A DNA stretch of 64,000 nucleotides from Halichoerus grypus (lineage: Eukaryota > Chordata > Mammalia > Carnivora > Phocidae): positions 105,784,696 through 105,848,695 of the forward strand of contig NC_135720.1 of assembly GCF_964656455.1 (NCBI RefSeq), read 5' to 3'. Below are positions 56,744 to 64,000 of this stretch, piece after piece. Both the position numbers and the translations under genes were made by a program. Within the stretch, counting starts at the first letter, position 1. Each line of letters starts with the position of its first letter. The notes below the pieces were generated by a model, which made no database searches, had not been told where the DNA came from, and saw only the letters and a program-made list of their open reading frames with translations.

Positions 56744-57160
56744 GGGCGCCTGGGTGGCTCAGTTGGTTAAGTGTCCAACTCTTGATTTTGGCTCAGGTCA
56801 TGATCTCAGGGTTGTGAGATTGAGCCCCGTGTCAGGCCCTCTGCTGGGCGTGGAACCCTGCTTAAGATTCTCTCTCTCCAAACCATAAGAGACTCTTAAT
56901 CTTAGGAAGCAAACTGAGGGTTGCTGGAGGGGAGAAAGGGAGGGAGGTGGGGGGATGGGGTAACAGGGTGATGGACACTGGGGAGGGTATGTGATGTAAT
57001 GAGCACTGGGTGTTATATAAGACTGATGAATCACAGACCTGTACCCCTTAAACAACACATTATATGTTAATTAATTGAATTTAAATTTAAAAAATAAAAA
57101 TAAAAGATTCTCTCTCTTCCTCTACCCCTCCCCCCACTCAAGAGTGCTCTCTCTAAAAAA
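56744..57160 (+). mobile_element. Carnivore SINE split by an L1
   Basis: The head (GGCGCCTGGGTGGCTCAG) and body end in a CT-rich stretch at 56877. The CT linker and A-rich end resume at 57104. Confidence 0.9.
56878..57103 (+). mobile_element. Truncated carnivore L1 3' end nested in the SINE
   Basis: From 'ccaaaccataagagactctt' to an AAATAAAAATAA tail, with gatgtaatgagcactgggtg inside. AAGATTCTCTCTCT occurs on both sides (56864-56877 and 57104-57117). Confidence 0.93.
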
Positions 57161-57239
57161 AAAAACTTATGTAAAAAAATTCTTAATGGAATTACGCACT
57201 ATGTGTGTAAGTTTGACACTGTAATGTGAAAAGTTCCGT

Positions 57240-57430
57240 GGAACTGAACAATGACGGCATTTGTAGAGTACCTTGGGCTCTGTGAAGTGCTCTCACATAC
57301 TTCATCAGAGCCGCACCGTACTCAAACTGCGCAAGTGAGGCAGGAGAACGTCTCTTACTCAGAGATGAGGAAACTGAGGCTCAGAGGCTTTAAGGGACCT
57401 GCTCAAGATCACGGAGCTAGCAAGTAGTAA
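57240..57430 (-). mobile_element. MIR element
   Basis: Plus-strand landmarks 'gagatgaggaaactgaggct', 'ctgctcaagatcacggagct' and 'agcaagtagtaact' show a reverse MIR. Confidence 0.8.
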
Positions 57431-57921
57431 CTTGTCTGACAAGTAGTTAATGGAATTAGGATTCCATACCGGCCCCCATCAGGCTGCCTCACTAGACTGT
57501 GCACCTGCCTCGTTTCCCCCATCCCACCCCTTAGTGCCCCATCCTTCCACCTCGGGCCTGTTCCATGGAGCTGGAGGATCGCAGCTGCAAGCCACGGCTG
57601 GCTCTGCATCCTCCCCCACCTGACAGGGACATAGAACCAATTTCAGGGTCTTGTTTGCCAGTCCTTCTACTCTTTCTCCTTCAGCCTGAGGTGGAAGGGG
57701 GATGCCAGCCACATCACCAGTGTGAGCCCTAAGGATATAGAGGCTGGTTTATTTTCTTTAAGACACAGAGGCAGAAATAGGATGCTCTGTGTGTACATGT
57801 GTGTGTGGGTTCCTCTCTGTGGGAACAATGGAGGGAAGGCGTGAGCAAAGATAAGGAGGGTAGAGGAAGTTGCCGGTGAAGTCATATGGCACACGAGGCT
57901 TCTTTCTGAAAGGTGCCTAAA

Positions 57922-57966
57922 GGTGTGTGTGTCTGTGTGTGTGTGTGTGTGTCTGTGTGTGTGTGA
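57922..57966. repeat. (GT)n imperfect repeat
   Basis: gtgtgt runs broken by ctgt steps. Confidence 0.95.
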
Positions 57967-58097
57967 GGGGGCCTGGAGCCCTAGCAGACGGCTCTGCATG
58001 TATGTTTGCCCCATGGTCTGGGTACCTGTGGCTGGGCCCACCAGAAGACAGAGATATCCTAAAATCTCTTTGCCTTCTCTTTGTGTCTTTGCATTTT

Positions 58098-58201
58098 TTT
58101 TAAGGTTTATTTATTTAAGTAATCTCTACACCCAACGCTCGAACTCACAACCCCGAGATCAAGAGTGGCATGCTCTTCCAACTGAGCGTGCCAGGCCGCC
58201 C
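58098..58201 (-). mobile_element. Short tRNA-like-only SINE
   Basis: Poly-T, 'taagtaatctctacacccaa', 'cgaactcacaaccccgagat', head ending AACTGAGCGTGCCAGGC. No CT linker. Confidence 0.85.
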
Positions 58202-58214
58202 TGTGCCTTTGCAT

Positions 58215-58375
58215 TTTTATTTTTTTTTTTTAGTTTTTTTTAAGATTTATTTATTTATTTGAGAGAGAGAGAGAGTGTGCAAGCAAGCGAGGCCTGATCC
58301 CACGACCCTGAGATCATGACCTGAGCCAAAATGAAGAGTCAGTCCCTCAACCGACTGAGCCACCCAGGCACCCTG
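58215..58375 (-). mobile_element. Carnivore SINE, internally deleted
   Basis: Poly-T, GAGAGAGA linker shortened into the gatcccacgaccctgagatc body, head GAGCCACCCAGGCACCC. Confidence 0.9.
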
Positions 58376-58714
58376 TCTTTGTGTTTTTAAAAATTATTGT
58401 TGTCAGCCCTGTAACCCCATACCTTGGTATTTTATAGTTTTCATTCAGGAAGAATTCAGAAGGAAGCATGACAGAGCTTTCCTCTAGGGAATGGGATTGG
58501 GGTCTCAGGACTCACTTTCCACTAAGTACTCTCTTGTTCCATCTGATTTTTTTTTGGTCCTGTGTTTGTATATTTCCATCACATAATGAGGGGGAAATCA
58601 TTGTTATTACCAGGGAACAATGGTGTGTTTGCCAGCCTCCCTGAAGATCCTGCTTCTATCAGCCTACTATAGGGCTGAGCAGATTACAAAGTGCTGGCAA
58701 ATATAATTTCTCAT

Positions 58715-58990
58715 CTGAATCCACTCATTCACTCAACAAATGTTTGTTAAATAGTTCCTACGTGTCCAGCACAGTTCTAGAAGCTAGGGATATAGCAGTT
58801 AACAAAACAGAGAAAAGTTCCTGCCTTCCTGGGGACTTACGTTCTACTGGGTATAGAAAGACAAACAACGAAATTCATCAACATGCTAGGGAGAAGGCTA
58901 AAAGGTAAGGCAGGGGAGGGCAACAGGGAGGACTGCGAACAGGAGGCTGCCATGTTGAATAGGATGGTCAAGGAAGGTGACCTGTGAAGA
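58715..58990. mobile_element. Ancient interspersed repeat, family unresolved
   Basis: 'ttcactcaacaaatgtttgt', 'cagcacagttctagaagcta', 'gcctgtgaagac'-like and 'aagaggtgagggagtgctcc' text is a pattern seen repeatedly in mammalian genomes. I cannot name the family with confidence. Confidence 0.45.
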
Positions 58991-59150
58991 CTTGTAAGAG
59001 GTGAGGGAGTGCTCCGGGGAGCTGCCAGGCTACAGCGAAAGCAAAGGGCATGGCCAGCATGCTTGAGGAAAGCCAGCGTTGCTGCGCAGAGTGAGAGTAG
59101 TAGGAGGTGGGCTTAGGAGGTGGCGTCACCAGAGGATGCACCTGCGTCTA

Positions 59151-59405
59151 GCTGAGACGGGGAAGGCCCGGGCCCGAGGGGCGCAGGAGCGGGTGGGGTA
59201 TGGGCGACCAGCTAGCTGCAGGGACGAGGTCGGGGAAGCGGTGGGTTTCCAGCCGCGCCGTCGTCAGCGTCCGGAGGCTAATGCCGTGCTCGCAGCTCGC
59301 CCCGCCCACTCGCAGGCGCTGCCTCCCGGGGTTGGCCGAGTCACGTGACCGCGAGCGGGCGCCCCCTGGCGCCGGGAGGGGCGTGGCGGCGGCGGCGGCG
59401 GCGGG
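59151..59405 (+). promoter_or_regulatory. DNPH1: DNPH1 CpG-island promoter with MYC-type E-box
   Basis: CpG-dense sequence continues into exon 1. A palindromic GTCACGTGAC E-box lies at 59340-59349, about 57 bases before the ATG. A CTCF-core-like GCGCCCCCTGGCG lies at 59359-59371. No TATA box is seen. DNPH1 (RCL) was first described as a c-Myc-responsive gene, which fits the E-box. Confidence 0.7.
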
Positions 59406-59619
59406 ATGGCGGCGGCTGCCGTGGCCGGAGCGCGGGAAAGCGGGGAGCCGGGCCAGCCGGGCCAGCCGGGCCAGCCGGGCCGCCGGGCCCTGTACTTCTG
59501 CGGGAGCGTCCGCGGCGGGCGCGAGGACCGGGCGCTGTACGGGCGGATCGTGTCGCGGCTGCGGCGCTTCGGGGCGGTGCTCACGGAGCACGTGGCGGCC
59601 GCCGAGCTGGGCGCGCGCG
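59406..59619 (+). CDS. DNPH1: DNPH1 exon 1
   Basis: 71 codons plus one base, donor G|GTGAGG. The flexible N-terminus contains GQPGQPGQPG, encoded by repeated ggccagccg units. The first strand/loop ALYFCGSVRGGRED carries Y30 and the phosphate-binding region. Confidence 0.96.
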
Positions 59620-62600
59620 GTGAGGCGGGCGGCGGGGCGCGGTGAGGCGGGCCGGTCCCGCCCGGCTACCGAGATTGCACTCCCCCCTCCCCCCGCCCCC
59701 GCGGCGGCCGTCCGACAGCCGGCCGCGCGTCCCTCTGGCCCGGAGCCGGTCCCCTCCTGCCCAGCCGGGAAAGGGAGCCGGGGCTCGGACAGCGGGGGTC
59801 CCAGTGAGCTTGCGGTGGGAGCCCGGTCTCCGCATTCAGTTGTTCTCTGGACCTTGATTCTTTCCTGGAGAACTTTCTTCCCCTCTTTCCAGGGACGGAG
59901 CAGGGAGGAGCAGAATGGGAATGAATGGGGCAGCTGCAGTTCCCGCCTCACCCGCAGGCATCTGCTCCCCCACCTAAGACAGAGCTTATCCTCCTGCTTC
60001 CCCCTCGGCGGTCAAGGTATCCGCCCTCTCTTGGACCCCGAGGACCCCAGTTTTCACCACCACCATCTCTCTCATGCCCTCTCATCAGGCTGTTACTTCC
60101 TGACTGCTGGGTCTTTCTAAAGCGCCGCTTTGATTAGTTTTCGTCTGGAATCTCCGCGCGTCTTCTAGTCTGAAAGTTGTGCTTGAACTCTTGTACTTCT
60201 GCTCAGAAAACCTTTAAGTGCTTTCCCCTCGCCAGCCCCAGGAGCGGATCCAGGATTTGTGGGACCTAATGCAGTTTTGGAGACCTCTTTAAAAAGGTGT
60301 GATGTAGTTTTTGGAATGTTGGTGAGGTTGGAGTCCAGAGCCTGCTGCCAAGAAGGAGTTCTTGAAATGTCTTTGGTGCAGAAAGGTGATTTTATTAAGG
60401 TGCGGGGACAGGAGCCCGTGGGCAGAAAGAGCTGCTGCCCTGGGGTTTTGAGGAATGGCTGATTATATACCTGAGAATGGGGGGAGGTAAGGAGAAAGGA
60501 AGGTGTCCAAGAGGACTTTGATATGCTGAAGAAGATATTGGAGGCCTTGCCCTTGTCAAGCTAAGGTGGTTTCCCCTTTAGCAAAGCATTAAGACTGTTG
60601 GGAGCTTCCTGGAGGAATGTTATACCCTGCCTGCAAGTATTTGTCAATGCGCTGCAGGTTAAGGACATTTAATTTTTACCTGCATTTCCTTTACCTTTGT
60701 GTCCCACATCACTGTGGAGGGGAGGGTGATGCTAGGGCTCTGGAAAATGGAGTGATGGGTCTCTGGAAGTTAGGTTATTGATACGAATGCTTTTTTCTTG
60801 TAAATTACTAAGACATTGGTAAACTGAGGGAAGGCTCCTGTCCTGCAGGACTGTGATCTCTATTAGTTCACCCTTTGTGTTTCCCTTCCCCTGGCTCTAG
60901 GGCAGCCGGGAGTGCCTGAGGAAGGTCACACGGATCCCGCCCGGGAGTGGGGCGGGGGTTGCCCTGTGTCAGCTTGTGCTTTGTCTTCAGCTTGCCTTCT
61001 GCTCCCTCATCAGGTGAAATCACAAAGCAAAATTGCTAGGGCGCTGGAAAGGGCCCTCCAAGTGCAGGGCCCTGAAGCTTAAGGTTCGTTGGTTTCAGGG
61101 CATGTCCTGTCCACGCCCCCCACCCAGTGGTACTGGAACTTTAGTGTGCTCGAATGTCGTCTGAGGGAACTTGTTTAAAATGCAGGCTCACATAGCAGTC
61201 TGGGGTGAAGGCTTAGGATGTATTTTTTTTTTTTAGATTTTATTTATTTGAGAGAGAGAGACAGAGATAGTGAGACAGAGAGCACAAGTGGGGAGGAGAG
61301 GGAGAAGCAGGCTCCCCACAGAGCAGGGAGCCCAGTGCGGGACTCGATCCCAGGACCCTGGGATCATGACCTGAGCCGAAGGCAGACGCTTAACCGACTG
61401 AGCCACCCAGGCGCCCGGATGTATTTTTAACAAGCTCTCTGGGGATTCTGCTCTGATGTGGGCAGTAACATTTCATCAAGCCAGAACTGAGGGCCTTATC
61501 CTCTGACCCCAGGAAGAGCCTCTCCTCTACCTTCCTTCCCACCGCCTCCTACTGGTCGTGCATTGTATTCCCGCACTGGTGCTCGAAGTCTGGTGGGGCT
61601 CCCAATCGCCTGGAGAGCCCTTGGGGCAGCCGGGTGTCCTGTCAAGCGTTCAGTTGATGCAGCACCCACCAAACCTTGCGAGCCACTCAGCTAGACTCTG
61701 GTTGTTCATCTCCTCTCCATCTCTGATCCCTGACCCACAGTGAGGGAACAGTCCTTCCCGTAGTCTCCTCTGTGCCCCTCATCTGGCCCTAATCACGCCC
61801 CCCCTGGAAGTTTTCTTGTGGCTATATTCCGTTTCATCCCTTGCCTGGAGCCTCAGTGTTGGGTGGGTCCTCGGAGGTCATCTAGCATGCCTTCCCCCCT
61901 CGCTGAGCAGGACAGACAGAGGGGTGGTGAGGGCACAGGAGAGGTACTGAGTGCTGAGGACCAGGCAGGGGCTTGGCCTTGACCAGCTTTTCTTCCTCCA
62001 CAGGGGAAGAGGCTGCTGGGGGTGACAGGCTCATCCATGAGCGGGACCTGGCCTGGCTGCAGGAGGCAGATGGTGAGTGGTCCCCCCTCCTACCCACAAA
62101 CTCCTCTGGGATGTTAGATCCCCTGGACACGCCTGTCGTCCACACCAGGGAGGGAGTTCCCTTCTCACCACGCCCAGACTCTGTCATCTGTCCCTTAACA
62201 AGCCCCAGATATTGAGCCACGGTCTCTTATTTCTTCCCAGTGGTGGTGGCAGAAGTGACCCAGCCATCGTTGGGTGTGGGCTACGAGCTGGGCCGGGCCG
62301 TGGCCCTCAATAAGCGGATCCTGTGCCTCTTCCGTCCGCAGTCTGGCCGAGGTGAGCGCTCCAAGCCCTGGGTTGCCCCTCCTCCCACCCCAGCCTTCTG
62401 CAGACCCAGCCCTGGGGGGCTCTGAGGACAGTGCCTATCCCCAAAACGGGACAGGGCAGGGAGCAGAGAGGGGGAACGTGGATGGAAGGAACCTTCACCT
62501 CCCTCCACCCTTCTCAGTGCTTTCAGCCATGATCCGGGGAGCAGCAGATGGCTCGAGGTTCCAGGTGTTGGACTACGAGGAGGGCCAGGTGGAGGCCATG

Positions 62601-62633
62601 CTGGATCGATACTTTGAGGGTGACCCTTCCTAG
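59406..62633 (+). CDS. DNPH1: 2'-deoxynucleoside 5'-monophosphate N-glycosidase, 4 exons
   Basis: DNPH1/RCL hydrolyses the N-glycosidic bond of deoxynucleoside monophosphates (dGMP, hydroxymethyl-dUMP) to base plus deoxyribose 5-phosphate and so cleans the nucleotide pool. Exons are 59406-59619, 62004-62072, 62241-62351 and 62518-62633, all with phase-1 junctions and GT-AG sites, giving 169 residues. Recognisable text includes ALYFCGS and LGVGYELGRA. The catalytic set known from the rat and human enzymes maps to Y30, D86, S104 and E110 here, so activity is expected. The start is the first ATG after the promoter (GCGGGATGG) and matches the family's MAAA opening. Two differences from the human protein (174 aa) are a GQP-repeat insertion of about six residues near residue 20 and an early TAG that removes about eleven C-terminal residues. 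Confidence 0.96.
60318..60708 (-). mobile_element. Solo LTR-like element (endogenous retrovirus remnant)
   Basis: On the minus strand a TG...CA segment of about 390 bases has a TATA-like GGTATATAATC. About 75-80 bases on is a CTTAATAAAATCACC poly(A)-signal region, then a U5-like stretch, the normal U3-R-U5 order of a retroviral LTR. No gag, pol or env lies next to it. Edges are approximate and no target duplication was found. Confidence 0.55.
61228..61416 (-). mobile_element. Carnivore SINE in DNPH1 intron 1
   Basis: Full-length copy, antisense to the gene, with GGATGTATTTTT duplicated at 61216-61227 and 61417-61428. Confidence 0.95.
62004..62072 (+). CDS. DNPH1: DNPH1 exon 2
   Basis: Acceptor CTCCACAG, donor GATG|GTGAGT. 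It encodes (G)EEAAGGDRLIHERDLAWLQEAD, with the active-site Asp D86 in RDL. Confidence 0.97.
62241..62351 (+). CDS. DNPH1: DNPH1 exon 3
   Basis: Acceptor TTCTTCCCAG, donor CGAG|GTGAGC. It encodes VVVAEVTQPSLGVGYELGRA and onward to RPQSGR, containing S104 and the catalytic E110. Confidence 0.97.
62518..62633 (+). CDS. DNPH1: DNPH1 exon 4 with early stop
   Basis: Acceptor CCCTTCTCAG. It encodes VLSAMIRGAADGSRFQVLDY and onward to YFEGDPS, then TAG at 62631-62633. The same frame goes on for ten readable codons (QMAASPDPTA) to TGA at 62664-62666, resembling the human C-terminus (VAASPDPTT). Confidence 0.95.
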
Positions 62634-62770
62634 CAGATGGCTGCCTCCCCTGACCCAACTGCTTGATTTAACCCCACTTTGTTAATTCTTCTAATCCCAG
62701 ACTCTGCCCTAGTACCCTTCCTACCTCTTAGCCCCACTACCAAATTAAAGGTATGTTTAAAATTCTACCT
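62634..62770 (+). other. DNPH1: DNPH1 3' UTR
   Basis: Short UTR; its first 33 bases look like former coding sequence. The end is inferred from the poly(A) signal. Confidence 0.75.
62744..62749 (+). terminator. DNPH1: DNPH1 poly(A) signal ATTAAA
   Basis: caaATTAAAggtatg followed by T/GT-rich text ('ctacctatgtcgtctatatg'). Confidence 0.75.
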
Positions 62771-63209
62771 ATGTCGTCTATATGAGTGATGGGGCGGAAT
62801 AGGTCCTCAGGAATATCATTTTCTTTCCTGCTTCACTTCAAGATGTAGAGAGACCCGTTAACATTCTGTAGGCCCCCAAGAGAGAGTACTTCCTAATGCC
62901 CTCAGACTCATGCCAGGAACGTTCAAGAGTTTGAGGAAGGCTGGCCCAGAGGGTGGCCGTTTCTCGGTCTCCTCTGACGCTGGGTGGGGTTCTGGGACAA
63001 ATGGGCAGGCCTGCACCTGGCCCTGGACCATGCGGACCTTCATTTCCCTTTGTCCAGCTTAGGTCAAATGGGTCTGCTTTGGGCCTTCTCGGAGAACACA
63101 AGCGTCTGGAGGTCTAAAAGAAAAGGGAAGAATGAGGGTTGGGGGTATATAGAGGCAGCGGGGAGCTGACGCTAGCCTTTGGGGACGCAGCTGCGCAGCC
63201 TGCTTCCAG
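62771..63209. other. Spacer between convergent DNPH1 and CUL9 ends
   Basis: About 440 bases of unique sequence with no recognised repeat or frame. Confidence 0.7.
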
Positions 63210-63359
63210 AGAAGGATGTGGAAAAAAGTTTATTCGGTAAACAGAAGGTACTGCAGACACTGGGAATCGCCTCCCCCAACAATGGCAGGAAGGGGCGACC
63301 TCCCCCGCTCGGCCCCCAGGACTCTGGGGTGGCTCCACGTGTTCCCTGTGTCCTGCCCC
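63210..63359 (-). other. CUL9: CUL9 3' UTR
   Basis: A short 3' UTR inferred from the stop at 63360 and AATAAA at 63229-63234 (minus strand). Confidence 0.7.
63229..63234 (-). terminator. CUL9: CUL9 poly(A) signal AATAAA
   Basis: AATAAA on the minus strand followed by CTTTTTTCCACATCC. Confidence 0.75.
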
Positions 63360-63549
63360 TCAGTCGTAGGCCTCATCCTCCTCCTCGTCACCGAAGAAGA
63401 AAGTGTCTCGGTCCAGGTTCTCGGACTCCTCGTCATAGGAAAAGCTGTCGTTGTCCAGCTCCTCATCAAACTCGTCCTGCTGCCACTCGGGCACATCATC
63501 CTCCTCATCCTCCTCCTCATCCACCTCCAGCCCAGAGGAGCCCTGGGGC
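63360..63549 (-). CDS. CUL9: CUL9 last exon (acidic C-terminus), gene continues off window
   Basis: CUL9 (PARC) is a giant cytoplasmic cullin with an RBR ubiquitin-ligase module that binds p53. This exon gives the acidic tail: SSGLEVDEEEDEEDDVPEWQ, then FDEELDNDSFSYDEE..., ending GDEEEDEAYD and TGA. Acceptor CCCTCCCTAG at 63550 is chosen because it keeps frame with the preceding exon; CCCCAG seven bases on would shift frame. Only the last fragment of a gene of roughly 2,500 residues is in the window. Position next to DNPH1 fits human gene order. Confidence 0.88.
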
Positions 63550-63649
63550 CTAGGGAGGGAGGGAGCCACTCTCAGCCTGAGGCGAAGCCACGCATCTCCC
63601 ACACCCCTGCCTCCCACACCCCTGCGGCGGCTCTGCCCACCCTACTCAC

Positions 63650-63702
63650 TGACTGCCAGGCACGTTGGATCCTTTCGCCTCTCGGGTCTCTAACGATGGG
63701 CT
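63650..63702 (-). CDS. CUL9: CUL9 penultimate exon (predicted)
   Basis: Acceptor GTCTGCAG, donor CA|GTGAGT. 17 codons plus two bases, SPSLETREAKGSNVPGS, joining in frame to the last exon. Supported by phase and splice sites; I do not recall this segment residue by residue. Confidence 0.6.
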
Positions 63703-63771
63703 CTGCAGACCGACCCGGAAGTCCTGGCGAGGAGCCGGGGAGATGTGGGAAGTCGGAGAGTAGAGGAGTAC

Positions 63772-63819
63772 CTGGGCCTCTGCCCAGCATTCCTTCACCC
63801 ACCGTTCTCTGCCGGCCTC
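63772..63819 (-). CDS. CUL9: CUL9 upstream small exon (predicted)
   Basis: 48 bases between acceptor GGCCCCTAG and donor CAG|GTACTC, phase 0 on both sides, encoding EAGRERWVKECWAEAQ. The acceptor has a poor pyrimidine tract, so the call is tentative. From here to the window end (63820-64000) I see no further certain exon. Confidence 0.45.
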
Positions 63820-64000
63820 CTAGGGGCCCCCCCCCGCCACAGAGATTCTCCCAGCTCCTCTCCCTCCCTCATCCTGGGACTCCACAGTCCCAAGCCTGTG
63901 CGTCACGGAACTCCGGGGGACATGGGTCGTGCCGGTGAGGCACCCCGCCCTTGTGCTTCAGGAGCTAACAGTGTATGTTCCTGTCCTATCTACCCAAGTT

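Larger units (their letters stand above)
44771..59150. other. Intergenic spacer between TTBK1 and DNPH1
   Basis: 14 kb between head-to-head genes with no conserved coding exon. About 44.77-45.23, 46.49-47.19 and 58.38-59.15 kb appear unique or only anciently repeated. The rest is SINEs, L1 pieces and A/T-rich debris, listed separately. Confidence 0.7.
59620..62003 (+). other. DNPH1: DNPH1 intron 1
   Basis: 2.4 kb, donor GTGAGG, acceptor CTCCACAG. Its start is CpG-rich. It contains a solo-LTR-like element (60.3-60.7 kb) and a SINE (61.23-61.42 kb). No further exon. Confidence 0.85.

Overview
This is vertebrate nuclear DNA from a mammal, most likely an arctoid carnivore (bear, seal or mustelid group). 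About thirty tRNA-derived carnivore SINEs (CAN-SINEs) carry the head CGCCTGGGTGGCTCAG, a CT-rich linker and an (A)-rich AATAAA tail. I see neither the dog-specific SINE head nor the felid linker. Genes are split by GT-AG introns, and CpG islands sit at two promoters. I found no prokaryotic system, CRISPR array or new enzyme cassette; the window reads as a conserved, gene-bearing mammalian locus.

Layout: 1-4.2 kb is repeat-rich intergenic DNA. TTBK1 (tau-tubulin kinase 1) fills 4.2-44.7 kb on the minus strand. All coding exons could be placed with matching phases, giving a protein of about 1,324 residues. The kinase domain lies in exons between 33.4 and 41.4 kb, a disordered middle between 27.2 and 32.2 kb, and a large tail exon at 8.2-9.8 kb carries a 51-residue acidic tract and two SxIP motifs. 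A separate last exon at 22.3-22.6 kb would give a 762-residue isoform without that tail. 44.7-59.2 kb is intergenic and is a dense pile of SINEs and L1 remnants. DNPH1 (deoxynucleoside monophosphate hydrolase, RCL) occupies 59.4-62.8 kb on the plus strand in four exons, head-to-head with TTBK1. The 3' end of CUL9 enters on the minus strand at 63.2 kb and runs off the window, converging tail-to-tail with DNPH1. The order CUL9-DNPH1-TTBK1 is that of human 6p21.1, in inverted orientation.

The three genes do not form a pathway. TTBK1 is a neuronal kinase acting on tau and tubulin, DNPH1 cleaves dNMPs (dGMP and hydroxymethyl-dUMP), and CUL9 is a very large cullin-RBR ubiquitin ligase linked to p53. 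Points most worth a second look are the TTBK1 alternative last exon and its possible 7-kb 3' UTR, an upstream ORF overlapping the TTBK1 start codon, an early stop in DNPH1, a promoter-like motif pair inside TTBK1 intron 2, a solo-LTR-like element in DNPH1, and a SINE target site present in four copies at 45.2-46.1 kb. Exon boundaries come from reading splice signals and family knowledge; no alignment was run.
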